In this document: in pieces, positions 55,359-64,000 of the stretch
Layout: the number at the start of each line of letters is the position of its first letter
How positions within the stretch are numbered: the stretch's first letter is position 1
DNA from: Melioribacteraceae bacterium
GTDB lineage: Bacteria; Bacteroidota; Ignavibacteria; Ignavibacteriales; Melioribacteraceae
Assembly: GCA_016342755.1 (NCBI GenBank)
Contig: JAEINS010000003.1
Span: 1 to 64,000, forward strand
Direction: 5' to 3'
Length of the DNA stretch: 64,000 nucleotides
Translations under genes and position numbers: made by a program
Notes under the pieces: model-generated
Database searches by the model: none
What the model was told of the DNA's origin: nothing
What the model saw: the letters and a program-made list of their open reading frames with translations, nothing else

Positions 55359-55739
55359 TTATTTAGTCGGTGTTTTCTTTTTACCAGCTACAGTTCTACG
55401 TCTACCTTTTCTAGTACGAGAATTTGTTTTTGTTCTTTGTCCTCTACATGGTAAACTTCTTCTGTGTCTTAAGCCTCTGTAGCAGCCAATATCCATAAGT
55501 CTCTTAATATTTTGTTGTACTTCACTTCTAAGAGAACCTTCAACCTTATAATCCGTAGTCATAATAGCTCTAATTTGGGCTATTTCTTCTTCACTCAATT
55601 CTTGAATTTTTTTATTAGGATCTACTTTTGCTTCTTCAAGAATAGATAATGAAGAATGCTGACCAATACCATAAATATAAGTTAATCCTATATAGGCTTT
55701 TTTTCTCTTTGGTAAATCGATTCCTGCGATACGAGCCAA
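55359..55739 (-). CDS. rpsM: 30S ribosomal protein S13
   Basis: The 126 aa protein bridges the subunits at the head of the 30S particle. It has the family start [30 protein letters not shown], and the basic end [20 protein letters not shown]. It starts with TTG preceded at seven bases by AGGAGG; the start is fixed by the conserved N-terminus. It lies between rpmJ and rpsK. Confidence 0.97.
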   Translation of the reverse strand: MARIAGIDLPKRKKAYIGLTYIYGIGQHSSLSILEEAKVDPNKKIQELSEEEIAQIRAIMTTDYKVEGSLRSEVQQNIKRLMDIGCYRGLRHRRSLPCRGQRTKTNSRTRKGRRRTVAGKKKTPTK

Positions 55740-55762
55740 ACCTTATCCTCCTAAAATTACTT

Positions 55763-55876
55763 TTAACCTTGACGTTGTTTATGTTTTGGATTTTTGCAAA
55801 TCACTCTAACAACGCCTTTCCTTTTAATCACTTTACAATTTTCACAAATTTTCTTCACCGAAGCTCGAACTTTCAT
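55763..55876 (-). CDS. rpmJ: 50S ribosomal protein L36
   Basis: This is a 37 aa protein, [20 protein letters not shown] onward, ending [10 protein letters not shown]. It keeps the zinc ligands Cys11, Cys14, Cys27 and His32, so it is the zinc-ribbon form. It lies between infA and rpsM, its usual place, ten bases after infA. Confidence 0.96.
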   Translation of the reverse strand: MKVRASVKKICENCKVIKRKGVVRVICKNPKHKQRQG

Positions 55877-55886
55877 GACTTCTCCG

Positions 55887-56105
55887 CTATTTATACCTAT
55901 ATGTAATTCTACCTTTATTTAAATCATATGGTGATAATTCTATTGCAACTTTATCACCGACGAGAATTTTAATAAAATGCATTCTCATTTTGCCAGAAAT
56001 ATGCGCTAACAATTCGTGACCATTATCCAACTTAACTTTAAAATGAGCATTGGGTAATGTTTCTGTAACTATTCCATCAATTTTAATCGGTTTTTGTTTT
56101 GACAT
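55887..56105 (-). CDS. infA: Translation initiation factor IF-1
   Basis: The 72 aa protein is a single OB fold that binds the A site during initiation. It has [40 protein letters not shown] and [20 protein letters not shown], matching the family along its whole length. It follows a 422-base gap after secY where adk and map often lie in other bacteria, so it may start its own transcript. Confidence 0.97.
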   Translation of the reverse strand: MSKQKPIKIDGIVTETLPNAHFKVKLDNGHELLAHISGKMRMHFIKILVGDKVAIELSPYDLNKGRITYRYK

Positions 56106-56527
56106 AAATTCAACACATTGTTAATATTTCTGGTTAACCATTAATTTTCACTATCGTATGCTCAAAATGGATAAGTATAATTTTTAATTATATAACCAAT
56201 TTTCACATATATATACATTCTTTCAATAAACTGTAATCTGAGGATCTTCAAAAAACTTTTTATTCAAAACCGTGTTTACACAAAGTTTGAACAAACTGAA
56301 AATCAATTTGCCTCTAAACTCATTTAAACATTGTCAATTAAATTGCCAACTTTAAAATGTTCAATTGCGTAATATACACAATTTTCTTTAATTAACAGCA
56401 AAAGTTTTCATCCTCAGAAATATTTTCTGCCGCAACACTAATTGCGGCATCATCACAATATCTATTTTCTTAATACTTTAACATCAACAGATACTATTTC
56501 ATTAACTTTAAGAACAACTTTCAAATA
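56106..56527. other. 422-base gap between secY and infA
   Basis: No gene is seen here. The map and adk genes that often fill this place in other phyla are absent. An 8-base stem with a 6-base loop (56428-56435 with 56442-56449) lies about 80 bases after the secY stop and may be a terminator or a processing hairpin, though without a clean T run. On the minus strand, a TTGGCA box 17 bases before TAAATG (around 56330-56360) is a weak promoter candidate for infA onward. Confidence 0.4.
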
Positions 56528-57862
56528 TTACTTTCTACTTTTCATCTTACCAGATTTCATGAAACCATCATAATGTCTCATTAATAAGTGCGATTCAACT
56601 TGTTGTAATGAATCAAGCGCAACACCAACAATAATCAATAAACTTGTACCGCCAAAGAATGAAGCAAAACTAGGCGAAACTCCTAAGTTAGCAACAAAGG
56701 CTGGTAATATTGTTACAAGTGCTAAGAATATTGATCCCGGCAAAGTAATTTTTGTTAAGATATTATCAATAAACTCAGAAGTTTGTTTTCCAGGTCTAAT
56801 ACCAGGAATAAAACCACCTTGTTTTTTCATATTATCAGCAACATCTTTAGGATTGAATGCTATAGCCGTATAAAAATATGTGAAGAATACAACTAATAAA
56901 CCAATCATTAAAGAATAACCAACCGAACCATATTGCACATAAGTTCCAACACTTTGTAAAAATTCATTGTCAGGGAAAAATGCTAATACAGTACTAGGAA
57001 TAAACATAATTGACTGTGCAAAGATAATTGGCATTACACCGGCAGTATTAACACGTAATGGTATATATTGTGTTACTCCGCCATAAACTTTTCTGCCAAC
57101 AACTCTTTTAGCATATTGAACAGGTATTCTTCTTGTACCTTGAGTTAATAAAATAACAGAAGCAATAATACCCATCATAAATCCAAGTATTACTAATTCA
57201 ATAACAATATTCCTGGTTCCAGAGGCAATTAACCTATACTCATCAAGAATTGCAAATGGGAATCTGTTTATAATTCCTATAAAAATTATTAATGAAATAC
57301 CGTTTCCAATACCTTTTTCTGTAATTTGTTCACCAATCCACATCATAAAAACAGTACCGGCAACAAGAAAAACCACAGAGGAAATTAAAAAGCCAAATCC
57401 TTGAACAGCTTCAGGAACAACCGAAACACCCTGAATATCCAAACTTGTTAGATGTATAGTAACACCCCAAGCCTGGAAAGTAGATATTAAAACAGTTCCA
57501 TATCTAGTAAGCTGTGTAATTTTCTTTCTTCCTTCTTCCCCTTCTTGTTGAAGTTTTTGGAAATAAGGAACAACAGCACCTGCTAACTGTATTATAATAG
57601 ATGCACTAATATAAGGCATTATACCAAGTGCAAAAATAGCAGCATTAGAAAACGCACCACCAACAAATAAATCGTATAAACCAAATAAATTATCCGAAGT
57701 TCTATTTGCCATAGCTTCAGATAATAAGTGAGAATCAATACCCGGTAATGTAATGTGGGCACCCAATCTTACTATCACCAATAACGCAAGAGTATATAAT
57801 ATTCTTTGCCTTAATTCGTGAATCTTAAAAATATTTCGGAATGTTTCTTGTACTTTACCCAT
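56528..57862 (-). CDS. secY: Protein translocase subunit SecY
   Basis: SecY is the channel of the general secretion system. The 444 aa protein has ten predicted membrane helices, with LVIVRLGAHITLPGID at the first, the plug region NLFGLYDLFVGGAFSNAAIFALGIMPYISASII seen in parts, QITEKGIGNGISLIIF, and NPKDVADNMKKQGGFIPGIRPG before the last helices. Its start overlaps the last base of the rplO stop, so the two are coupled. Confidence 0.98.
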   Translation of the reverse strand: MGKVQETFRNIFKIHELRQRILYTLALLVIVRLGAHITLPGIDSHLLSEAMANRTSDNLFGLYDLFVGGAFSNAAIFALGIMPYISASIIIQLAGAVVPYFQKLQQEGEEGRKKITQLTRYGTVLISTFQAWGVTIHLTSLDIQGVSVVPEAVQGFGFLISSVVFLVAGTVFMMWIGEQITEKGIGNGISLIIFIGIINRFPFAILDEYRLIASGTRNIVIELVILGFMMGIIASVILLTQGTRRIPVQYAKRVVGRKVYGGVTQYIPLRVNTAGVMPIIFAQSIMFIPSTVLAFFPDNEFLQSVGTYVQYGSVGYSLMIGLLVVFFTYFYTAIAFNPKDVADNMKKQGGFIPGIRPGKQTSEFIDNILTKITLPGSIFLALVTILPAFVANLGVSPSFASFFGGTSLLIIVGVALDSLQQVESHLLMRHYDGFMKSGKMKSRK

Positions 57863-58326
57863 TAATCTTTAATCTCTTTTAATGTTCCACCAGCAGATTC
57901 AATTTTTTCTTTTGCAGATGCACTAAATGCATGTGCTTCAACACTTAATTTAACACTTAATTCACCAGTACCCAAAACTTTATAAGGTGCTGTTGCTTTT
58001 GAAAGAAGACCATTTTTATATAAAACAGTCGCATTCACTACGCCATCTTCCAGCTTGTTCTCATCAGCTAATTTCTGTAATCTTTGAACATTAACAGCTG
58101 TAAAATGAACTTTAAATATATTAGTAAAACCACGTTTAGGAACACGTCTTTGTAAAGGCATCTGACCACCTTCGAACCAAGCTCTTTGTTTATATCCTGA
58201 ACGAGATTTTTGACCGTTCATACCTTTTGTAGAAGTTCCTCCACGTCCAGTACCTTCACCGCGACCAATTCTTTTCTTTTGCTTTCTAGAACCTTCAGCG
58301 TATTTAAGATTACTTAAAATATCCAT
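57862..58326 (-). CDS. rplO: 50S ribosomal protein L15
   Basis: The 154 aa protein starts at ATG, with the glycine-rich RNA-binding part KRIGRGEGTGRGGTSTKGM, GQKSRSGYKQRAWFEGGQMP and RRVPKRGFTN, and a C-terminal fold ending LKEIKD. It is complete. It follows rpmD by 14 bases and overlaps secY by one base. Confidence 0.97.
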   Translation of the reverse strand: MDILSNLKYAEGSRKQKKRIGRGEGTGRGGTSTKGMNGQKSRSGYKQRAWFEGGQMPLQRRVPKRGFTNIFKVHFTAVNVQRLQKLADENKLEDGVVNATVLYKNGLLSKATAPYKVLGTGELSVKLSVEAHAFSASAKEKIESAGGTLKEIKD

Positions 58327-58340
58327 TGCAGTCCTTAACC

Positions 58341-58523
58341 TTATTCTTCTATTTCTTCAAATTTTACTAAATGTGCAACTTTATTAACCATACCTCTAAT
58401 TTGAGGTGTATCATTATGCTCTACAGTTCTGTGCAGCTTACCTAATCCCAAAGCCTGTATAGTTAATTTTTGCTTTTTCTTTCTATCAATTGTACTTTTA
58501 ACTTGTGTAATTCTAAGTTTCAT
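58341..58523 (-). CDS. rpmD: 50S ribosomal protein L30
   Basis: The 60 aa protein ([53 protein letters not shown]) matches L30 from end to end. It lies between rpsE and rplO in the conserved spc order, 15 bases after rpsE. Confidence 0.96.
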   Translation of the reverse strand: MKLRITQVKSTIDRKKKQKLTIQALGLGKLHRTVEHNDTPQIRGMVNKVAHLVKFEEIEE

Positions 58524-58538
58524 TGCCTATCTCACCTA

Positions 58539-59045
58539 TTAGGAATTAAATAATTCACCAACTGACATACCACGTTTTGCAGCCATTGTTCTAGCATCAA
58601 CAAGATTTAATAATCCTGATAATGTAGCTTTTACTTGATTATGAGGATTGCTAGATCCTAAAGATTTTGTTAAGATGTCGTTAACACCAGCAGCCTCAAG
58701 AACAGCTCTAACACCACCACCAGCAATTAAGCCAGTACCATGCGATGCAGGTTTTAATAACACTTTTCCAGCACCGTATTTACCAACTATTTGGTGAGGT
58801 ATTGTTCCTTTAAGAATAGGAACTCTATATACATTCTTTTTAGCATCATCAATACCTTTGGAGATAGCATCAGTAACTTCGTTAGCTTTTCCAAGCCCGA
58901 CACCAACATGACCATCACCATCACCAACCACTACGATAGCATTAAAACTAAATCTTCTACCACCTTTAACAACCTTAGCTACACGGTTAATATGAACAAC
59001 CTTTTCTTTAAGTCCATCTAACACTGTTACTTTTTTGTGTTTCAA
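58539..59045 (-). CDS. rpsE: 30S ribosomal protein S5
   Basis: The 168 aa protein acts at the decoding centre and affects fidelity. It has the double-stranded RNA-binding part [40 protein letters not shown] and the C-terminal [20 protein letters not shown]. It starts with TTG seven bases after GGAG, and no ATG fits. The 87-base gap to rplR is wide for this operon. Confidence 0.97.
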   Translation of the reverse strand: MKHKKVTVLDGLKEKVVHINRVAKVVKGGRRFSFNAIVVVGDGDGHVGVGLGKANEVTDAISKGIDDAKKNVYRVPILKGTIPHQIVGKYGAGKVLLKPASHGTGLIAGGGVRAVLEAAGVNDILTKSLGSSNPHNQVKATLSGLLNLVDARTMAAKRGMSVGELFNS

Positions 59046-59132
59046 TTTAATTCTCCGTTAATTGCAGTTATTAACATAAACATCTAAATAGTCCGAAATT
59101 AGATTGCATTTGCAAGCGCTAATCTTCAGCAA

Positions 59133-59495
59133 CTATATTTTTAATCCGGCTTCCCGCGCACTATCAGCTAAAGCTTTAATACGTCCATGATAACGAAAAC
59201 CATTTCTGTCAAAAACTACTTCGTTTATTTTATTATCAATTGCTTTTTTGGCAACTAAATTGCCAACTATCTTACTTAACTCAATTTTATTTTTAGCTTC
59301 TTTTACTTCATTTTCAATATCTTTTGAAAGTGTTGATGCAGAAACTAATGTTTTGCCAGTTGAATCATCAATTATCTGAGCATAAACATGTTTTAGACTT
59401 TTAAATACAGATAATCTAGGCTTCACGGTTGTACCGAACATATTCTTTCGAATTCTAAATTTCTTTCTAAGTCTATTTTTCGTCTTTGTATTCAT
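59133..59495 (-). CDS. rplR: 50S ribosomal protein L18
   Basis: The 120 aa protein binds 5S rRNA. It has [40 protein letters not shown] and [20 protein letters not shown], then AREAGLKI, all as in the family. It follows rplF by 25 bases. Confidence 0.96.
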   Translation of the reverse strand: MNTKTKNRLRKKFRIRKNMFGTTVKPRLSVFKSLKHVYAQIIDDSTGKTLVSASTLSKDIENEVKEAKNKIELSKIVGNLVAKKAIDNKINEVVFDRNGFRYHGRIKALADSAREAGLKI

Positions 59496-59520
59496 CTTAT
59501 ACTTAGTCTCCTAATATCGC

Positions 59521-60057
59521 TTATTTACCAGCAGTTTTACCAGCTTTTCTTTGAATGATTTCATCAGAGTATTTAATACCTTTACCTTTATATGGCTCAG
59601 GTTTTCTGAAAGATCTAATTTTTGCAGCAACCATTCCAACTAATACTTTATCAACACCACTAATTTTAATTTGAGTAGTTGTAGGACATTCAATAGTAAT
59701 TTCTTCTGGAGGCATAAAATAAATTGGGTGCGAATAGCCGATTATTAATAATAAATTCTTACCTTTCATATCAGCACGGTAACCAACACCAACTATATCT
59801 AAAGTTTTTGAATAACCTTCTGTTACACCAACAACCATATTTTGAACTAATGCTCTGCCTAAACCATGAAGAGCTTTATTCTCTTTTCTATCATTAGGTC
59901 TATGTACAACTAATTCTTCTCCCTCTATTACAACAGAAAGATTTTCGTGAAGAACTGTAACAAGTTCGCCTAACTTACCTTTCACCTTAATCTCATTACC
60001 GGTTTGAGTTACAGTAACATCTTTAATGTTTACCGGCTTTTTACCTATTCTTGACAC
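59521..60057 (-). CDS. rplF: 50S ribosomal protein L6
   Basis: The 178 aa protein lies near the GTPase centre of the large subunit. It starts with GTG and reads MSRIGKKPVNIKDVTV, followed by two L6 domains and the conserved end IRSFRKPEPYKGKGIKYSDE. Complete. It lies between rpsH and rplR. Confidence 0.97.
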   Translation of the reverse strand: MSRIGKKPVNIKDVTVTQTGNEIKVKGKLGELVTVLHENLSVVIEGEELVVHRPNDRKENKALHGLGRALVQNMVVGVTEGYSKTLDIVGVGYRADMKGKNLLLIIGYSHPIYFMPPEEITIECPTTTQIKISGVDKVLVGMVAAKIRSFRKPEPYKGKGIKYSDEIIQRKAGKTAGK

Positions 60058-60077
60058 TTCCTTACCTCACTCAATTT

Positions 60078-60473
60078 TTACCAAATATGGCAAACAACTT
60101 CGCCGCCAATAGATTCTGATCTTGCTTGTTTATCTGTCATTAAACCTTTGCTGGTAGATAAAATAGCAATACCAAGTCCATTTAATACACGCGGTATTTC
60201 TTCTTTACCAACATAAACTCTAAGACCAGGAGTACTAATTCTTTTCAATCCACTCAGTGAAGGAACTTCATTAATATACTTCAACGAAACTCTTAAAATA
60301 TTTTGCTTATTATCTTCTAGAACTGTAAAATCGTTTATGAAATTATTGCTTTTCAATATTTCACTAATGCCAATCTTCATTTTTGAAGATGGAATTTCTA
60401 CGAATTTTTTCTTAGCTCCAACGGCGTTTCTTACTCTTGTCAAATAATCCGCTACAGGATCTGTCATTGCCAT
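60078..60473 (-). CDS. rpsH: 30S ribosomal protein S8
   Basis: The 131 aa protein binds the central domain of 16S rRNA. It has [56 protein letters not shown] and the end [20 protein letters not shown]. In other bacteria S8 represses the spc operon through an L5 leader site; I could not identify that site by eye. Confidence 0.97.
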   Translation of the reverse strand: MAMTDPVADYLTRVRNAVGAKKKFVEIPSSKMKIGISEILKSNNFINDFTVLEDNKQNILRVSLKYINEVPSLSGLKRISTPGLRVYVGKEEIPRVLNGLGIAILSTSKGLMTDKQARSESIGGEVVCHIW

Positions 60474-60492
60474 TTATTATTCTCCTAATCTT

Positions 60493-60762
60493 TTACCAAC
60501 TTGACTTTTTAACTCCTGGAATTTCGCCACGTAAAGCCATTTCTCTAAAAACAAGTCTAGAGATTCCGAATTTCCTGTAATTTCCACGTGCACGACCACT
60601 CATCGTACATCTATTATGCAATCTAACTTTTGAAGAGTCTCTAGGCAATAATTGTAAAGCATCATAATCACCTTTTTCTTTCAGCTCTTTTCTTAAATCA
60701 GCATATTTAGCAACTAATTTTTGTCTTTTGGCTTCACGAGCTATCAAACTTTTTCTTGCCAT
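60493..60762 (-). CDS. rpsN: 30S ribosomal protein S14, long zinc-free form
   Basis: The 89 aa protein is the longer S14 type without the zinc Cys pairs ([58 protein letters not shown]). L36 and S4 in the same operon keep their cysteines, so only S14 is of the zinc-independent form. Confidence 0.97.
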   Translation of the reverse strand: MARKSLIAREAKRQKLVAKYADLRKELKEKGDYDALQLLPRDSSKVRLHNRCTMSGRARGNYRKFGISRLVFREMALRGEIPGVKKSSW

Positions 60763-60778
60763 ATACTCACAATCCTCT

Positions 60779-61414
60779 TTAAGCGTTTATAATTTCTTTT
60801 TTCACAAATGGAACACCAAATGCTTTTAATAATTCAAATGCTTCTTTATCAGTTTTAGCACTTGTTACAAAAGTAATGTCCATTCCAAGAACTTTGTTAA
60901 TTTTATCAATGTTCATTTCCGGAAATATAATGTGCTCTTTAATTCCAAGAGTATAATTACCTCTTCCATCAAATGATTTATCGGGAATACCTCTAAAATC
61001 ACGAACTCTTGGTAGTGCAACACTAACTAATCGATCAAGAAATTCATACATCATTTCTCTGCGTAATGTAACCGCTGCACCAATTTTCATTCCGTCTCTA
61101 AGTTTGAAGTTCGAAATAGCTTTTTTCGCCAACCTAACTTTTGGTTTTTGTCCGGTAATTGTTTCAATGTCTTTAACAGCTTCATCAATTAACTTTGAAT
61201 CTAACGCTGCTGCTCCAACACCCATATTAACAACTATCTTCTCTAGCTTCGGAACTTCCATAATATTATTATAAGAAAAATGTTCTTTTAATTTAGGAAC
61301 TATTTCTTCTTTATACTTAATAAATAATCTTGCAGGAACTTTTACTTCAACTGCACCTTTTTCAGCTTTTTTGCCAGCTTCTTTTACCATGTCTACTTTT
61401 TCTTTTTTTGCCAT
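60779..61414 (-). CDS. rplE: 50S ribosomal protein L5 with N-terminal extension
   Basis: The L5 core begins near residue 29 ([80 protein letters not shown]). Before it lie about 28 Lys/Glu/Val-rich residues, making 211 aa against about 180 in most bacteria. The ATG start leaves no nearer alternative with a good site. L5 binds 5S rRNA. Confidence 0.96.
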   Translation of the reverse strand: MAKKEKVDMVKEAGKKAEKGAVEVKVPARLFIKYKEEIVPKLKEHFSYNNIMEVPKLEKIVVNMGVGAAALDSKLIDEAVKDIETITGQKPKVRLAKKAISNFKLRDGMKIGAAVTLRREMMYEFLDRLVSVALPRVRDFRGIPDKSFDGRGNYTLGIKEHIIFPEMNIDKINKVLGMDITFVTSAKTDKEAFELLKAFGVPFVKKEIINA

Positions 61415-61440
61415 AATCTGTTAAAATCCCTAATGTTAAA

Positions 61441-61767
61441 TTAAGACAACATTTCTCCGCTTAATCTACTTATTCTTTCTCTTTTCTTTTTACCAGTTTT
61501 GTCATCTATAATAATCTGAGTTCCAATTCTAGTCGGTGCATTTTTTTTAGGATCCACAACCATAACATTCGAAGCATTTACAGAGGCTTCTTTTTCTATT
61601 ATGCCACCCTGAGGGTTAGCCTGGTTAGGTTTTGTGTGTCTTTTTACTATGTTAACACCTTCAACAATAACTCTATTTTGTTTAGGAAATACTTTTAATA
61701 CTTTTCCGGTTTTTCCTTTGTTGTTGCCGGCAATTACTATAACATTATCGTCTTTACGAATCTTCAT
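61441..61767 (-). CDS. rplX: 50S ribosomal protein L24
   Basis: The 108 aa protein starts large-subunit assembly. The KOW motif is at the N-terminus ([40 protein letters not shown]) and [20 protein letters not shown] follows. Complete, with ATG start, between rplN and rplE. Confidence 0.97.
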   Translation of the reverse strand: MKIRKDDNVIVIAGNNKGKTGKVLKVFPKQNRVIVEGVNIVKRHTKPNQANPQGGIIEKEASVNASNVMVVDPKKNAPTRIGTQIIIDDKTGKKKRERISRLSGEMLS

Positions 61768-61784
61768 TTTTCATAATCCTATCT

Positions 61785-62153
61785 TTATAAAACTTCAGGC
61801 GCTAAAGAAACGATTTTCATATATTTTTTATCACGCAATTCTCTGGCAACAGGGCCAAAAATACGTGTGCCTCTTGGTTCGCCTTGTGCATTTAATAGAA
61901 CCGCGGCATTTTCATCAAATCTTATATATGACCCATCATTTCTTCTTACTTCTTTTTTAGTTCTAACGATAACTGCGCGGCTAATTTCACCTTTTTTGAT
62001 GTTACCATTAGGAATAGCTGCTTTAACAGAAACTACAACAAGATCACCAACACTTGCATATCTGCGGTTACTTCCGCCAAGCACTCTAATGCATCTTACT
62101 CTCTTTGCACCTGAGTTATCCGCAACTACTAAATTTGTTTCTTCTTGTACCAT
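61785..62153 (-). CDS. rplN: 50S ribosomal protein L14
   Basis: The 122 aa protein is a conserved 23S rRNA-binding beta barrel: [60 protein letters not shown] and [20 protein letters not shown]. Length is standard. Confidence 0.98.
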   Translation of the reverse strand: MVQEETNLVVADNSGAKRVRCIRVLGGSNRRYASVGDLVVVSVKAAIPNGNIKKGEISRAVIVRTKKEVRRNDGSYIRFDENAAVLLNAQGEPRGTRIFGPVARELRDKKYMKIVSLAPEVL

Positions 62154-62180
62154 TATATCATACTCCTGCTACAGGTTCAA

Positions 62181-62438
62181 TTACTTAGCTTTTTCAACAA
62201 TTTCTACTAATCGCCAGTTCTTACGCGAACTTAGTGGCCTACATTCAACTATTTTAACTACATCACCTTTAGTACATTCATTTTTCTCATCATGAGCCAT
62301 TAGTTTTGTAGTTTTCTTAAAATACTTTTTGTATAATGGATGAGCAACTTTTCTTTCGATAGAAACAACTATACTCTTATCCATTTTTACACTTACAACA
62401 ACACCAACTCTAGTTTTTCTTAACGCACGTGTTTCCAT
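62181..62438 (-). CDS. rpsQ: 30S ribosomal protein S17
   Basis: The 85 aa OB-fold protein has [40 protein letters not shown] and [20 protein letters not shown], matching S17 along its length. It follows rpmC by ten bases. Confidence 0.97.
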   Translation of the reverse strand: METRALRKTRVGVVVSVKMDKSIVVSIERKVAHPLYKKYFKKTTKLMAHDEKNECTKGDVVKIVECRPLSSRKNWRLVEIVEKAK

Positions 62439-62448
62439 AACTTAACAC

Positions 62449-62664
62449 TTACTCCTTATTTAGTTCAGCTGAGTTTACAGTTTCGCGATTCTTAAGCTCA
62501 GATTGCATACGCGCTATATCTCTGCGAATTTCTTTTAACTTAGCTGTGTTTGTTAATTGTTTCAACTCATGCTGGAATTTAAGATCCACGAGGTTGTTTT
62601 CTTCCTCATCAATCCTTTTCACTATTTCGTCGCTGCTCATTTCTCTTATTTCATATATCTTCAT
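62449..62664 (-). CDS. rpmC: 50S ribosomal protein L29
   Basis: The 71 aa helical hairpin protein (MKIYEIREMSSDEIVKRIDE, LKFQHELKQLTNTAKLKEIR, RDIARMQSELKNRE) is L29, near the exit tunnel. A dozen or so extra residues lie at the C-terminus. It lies between rplP and rpsQ. Confidence 0.96.
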   Translation of the reverse strand: MKIYEIREMSSDEIVKRIDEEENNLVDLKFQHELKQLTNTAKLKEIRRDIARMQSELKNRETVNSAELNKE

Positions 62665-62681
62665 TTCTATAACCTTACCAA

Positions 62682-63098
62682 TTATTCGTAATCTGGTCTA
62701 GTGACAAATTTAGTTTTAATAGGTAATTTGTGAGAAGCTATTCTAAAAGCATCTTGCGCAACTTCTTTAGAAACACCAGAAACTTCAAACAATATTCTAC
62801 CAGCTTTTACTACTGCTACCCAAAACTCAGGAGCACCTTTACCTTTACCCATCCTTGTTTCTAACGGCTTTTTTGTTACAGGTTTATCTGGGAAGATTCT
62901 AATCCAAGACTTTCCATCTCTCTTTGTTTTCCTAGATATTGCAACTCTACAAGCCTCAATTTGTCTGCTAGTAATCCATGCAGGCTCTAATGCTTTTAAT
63001 CCGAAATCACCAAATGCAACTGTGCTTCCACGAAAAGCCTTTCCTGTCATTCTTCCGCGATGTATCTTTCTATATTTTACGCGTTTAGGCATTAACAT
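62682..63098 (-). CDS. rplP: 50S ribosomal protein L16
   Basis: The 138 aa protein helps shape the A site and peptidyl-transferase centre. It has [60 protein letters not shown]. The first ATG (63098) has GGAG nearby; a second ATG two codons later is also possible and would give the more usual MPKR start. Confidence 0.97.
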   Translation of the reverse strand: MLMPKRVKYRKIHRGRMTGKAFRGSTVAFGDFGLKALEPAWITSRQIEACRVAISRKTKRDGKSWIRIFPDKPVTKKPLETRMGKGKGAPEFWVAVVKAGRILFEVSGVSKEVAQDAFRIASHKLPIKTKFVTRPDYE

Positions 63099-63118
63099 AA
63101 TAATTCACTCCGAAACTT

Positions 63119-63760
63119 TTAATCTGACAACCTTTTACCTAAAATCTCACCACGGCAAATCCAAACTTTTACACCGATAGCGCCATAAATAGTCCTTGCA
63201 GTACCTGTTGCGTAATCTATATCAGCTCTAATAGTATGCAATGGAGTTCTACCATCTTTATATTTTTCCGTACGTGCCATTTCAGCACCACCTAATCTAC
63301 CGCTACATTGCACCTTAATACCTTCAGCACCCATTCTCATTGCTGAAGTTATAGCAGATTTCATAGCTCTTCTAAAAGATATACGACCCTGCAACTGGTT
63401 TGCAATATTTTCTGCTACTAAATACGCATCAAGTTCAGGGCGTTTAATTTCGTTAATCTGAACTTTAACTTCTTTAGTAGTAACTGTTTTTAATTCTTGT
63501 TCTAGTTGTGCTATTTCTTTACCGCTCTTACCAATTACTACACCAGGGCGTGATGTATGAATAGTAACAATTATATTCTTCGATGTACGATCAATAATTA
63601 TACGGGAAATACCAGCTTTTTTCAATCTTTGACGAATATACTGTCTCAACTTCTTATCTTCTAATAATTTTCCAGAGTAACTTTTACTTTCGTACCAGTT
63701 AGATTCCCAACCCCGGATAACACCAACTCTGAATCCTATTGGGTGTGTCTTCTGTCCCAA
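63119..63760 (-). CDS. rpsC: 30S ribosomal protein S3
   Basis: The 213 aa protein lines the mRNA entry site. It has [20 protein letters not shown], the KH domain ([20 protein letters not shown]), and the C-terminal [20 protein letters not shown] plus [20 protein letters not shown]. It begins with TTG five bases after AGGAGG; the conserved MGQK N-terminus fixes this start. Confidence 0.98.
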   Translation of the reverse strand: MGQKTHPIGFRVGVIRGWESNWYESKSYSGKLLEDKKLRQYIRQRLKKAGISRIIIDRTSKNIIVTIHTSRPGVVIGKSGKEIAQLEQELKTVTTKEVKVQINEIKRPELDAYLVAENIANQLQGRISFRRAMKSAITSAMRMGAEGIKVQCSGRLGGAEMARTEKYKDGRTPLHTIRADIDYATGTARTIYGAIGVKVWICRGEILGKRLSD

Positions 63761-63775
63761 AAAATCCTCCTACGC

Positions 63776-64000
63776 TTAACCTTTGTTAGCAACAACTATT
63801 GTTAAATGATTACTTCTTTTTCTAATTCTAAAAGCTCTACCCATAGGAGCAGGCTGTATTCTTTTAATTGCCGGTCCTCCATCTACAAATGCTTCTTTAA
63901 CAAATAATTCTGAAGTCTCAAATTTTGCTTCTTCATCTTTATTATAAAGATTTGCAACTGCTGACCTTAACACCTTTTCTGCATCTCTTGAAGCATGCTT
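63776..64000 (-). CDS. rplV: 50S ribosomal protein L22, N-terminus beyond the window
   Basis: The last 74 residues of L22 are present; the gene runs off the right edge of the window. The visible part, KHASRDAEKVLRSAVANLYN and the long hairpin end RIQPAPMGRAFRIRKRSNHL, matches the family. The frame stays open to base 64000, and an internal GTG at 63973 is not a start. It precedes rpsC by 15 bases as in other genomes. Confidence 0.95.
   Translation of the reverse strand, partial: KHASRDAEKVLRSAVANLYNKDEEAKFETSELFVKEAFVDGGPAIKRIQPAPMGRAFRIRKRSNHLTIVVANKG

Noticed and set aside
59101-59125. Small dyad between rplR and rpsE (AGATT ... AATCT with inner GCATTTGC)
   Set aside because: Only five base pairs in the outer stem; too weak to call an autoregulatory leader.
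61867-62295. Open frame of 142 codons on the plus strand
   Set aside because: It runs opposite to rplN and rpsQ, two certain genes; a shadow.
1-64000. tRNA, rRNA, CRISPR array, transposase, integrase or prophage genes
   Set aside because: The intergenic gaps were read for cloverleaf-like or repeated units and the coding frames for mobile-element motifs; none was found.

Overview
The window is a 64 kb, AT-rich chromosomal segment of a bacterium from the Bacteroidota/Chlorobiota/Ignavibacteriota group, most likely an ignavibacterium. The evidence is: two large secreted proteins that end in a type IX secretion sorting domain containing the QNYPNPFNPTT / QNFPNPFNPTT signature; a short (284 aa) RpoD-type sigma factor without region 1.1, as in Bacteroidota and Chlorobiota; a SUF-only Fe-S operon with a bacilliredoxin; and three EutN/CcmL microcompartment vertex proteins. 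I see no tRNA, rRNA, CRISPR array, insertion sequence or prophage. It reads as ordinary, gene-dense chromosome.

Layout. 1-2.4 kb: an orphan 83 aa protein, a strong promoter followed at once by a two-hairpin terminator unit (probable small RNA or leader), then DUF3098-like, eutN-like and dprA genes. 2.4-9.5 kb (minus): rarA, ftsB-like, ddl, a Gfo/Idh/MocA dehydrogenase, metF and a penicillin acylase-family hydrolase. 9.6-17.6 kb (plus): rmuC, then sufB-sufC-sufD-sufS-DUF59-bacilliredoxin and an Rrf2 regulator preceded by a nested inverted repeat. 17.6-23.0 kb (minus): a membrane kinase with almost no sensor part, a 949 aa FAD/Fe-S dehydrogenase and an Xaa-Pro aminopeptidase. 23.1-25.8 kb (plus): a lipoprotein and a T9SS metallopeptidase. 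25.8-28.4 kb (minus): rlmB, hisS, ptsN-like. 28.6-31.3 kb (plus): a response regulator and a REC-PAS histidine kinase. 31.3-41 kb: an MltF-like transglycosylase, ornithine aminotransferase, a CitE-like lyase, a nitroreductase, hsp20 behind a sigma-54-like promoter, and a 1302 aa secreted endonuclease. 41-52 kb: acyl-CoA synthetase, an acyltransferase-like membrane protein, a VTT protein, fumC, NlpC/P60 lipoprotein, rpoD, two eutN genes, deoB, a GAF/degenerate-GGDEF protein and engB. 52.7-64 kb (minus): the S10-spc-alpha ribosomal operon from rplV (cut by the window edge) through secY, infA, rpoA and rplQ to a strong terminator.

How the genes fit together. Most are housekeeping: translation and secretion, Fe-S assembly, wall turnover, folate metabolism and DNA processing. 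The less ordinary parts are the eutN genes placed beside dprA and, in one tight run, beside rpoD, with deoB just upstream; the unusually frequent TTG start codons, including rpsC, rpsE, rpsK, rpsM and rpoD; a suf operon with a bacilliredoxin where SufE or SufU might be expected; a possible C-rich-loop small RNA; and a possible sigma-54 heat-shock promoter. Function calls come from reading motifs and family knowledge only. No database search was run.
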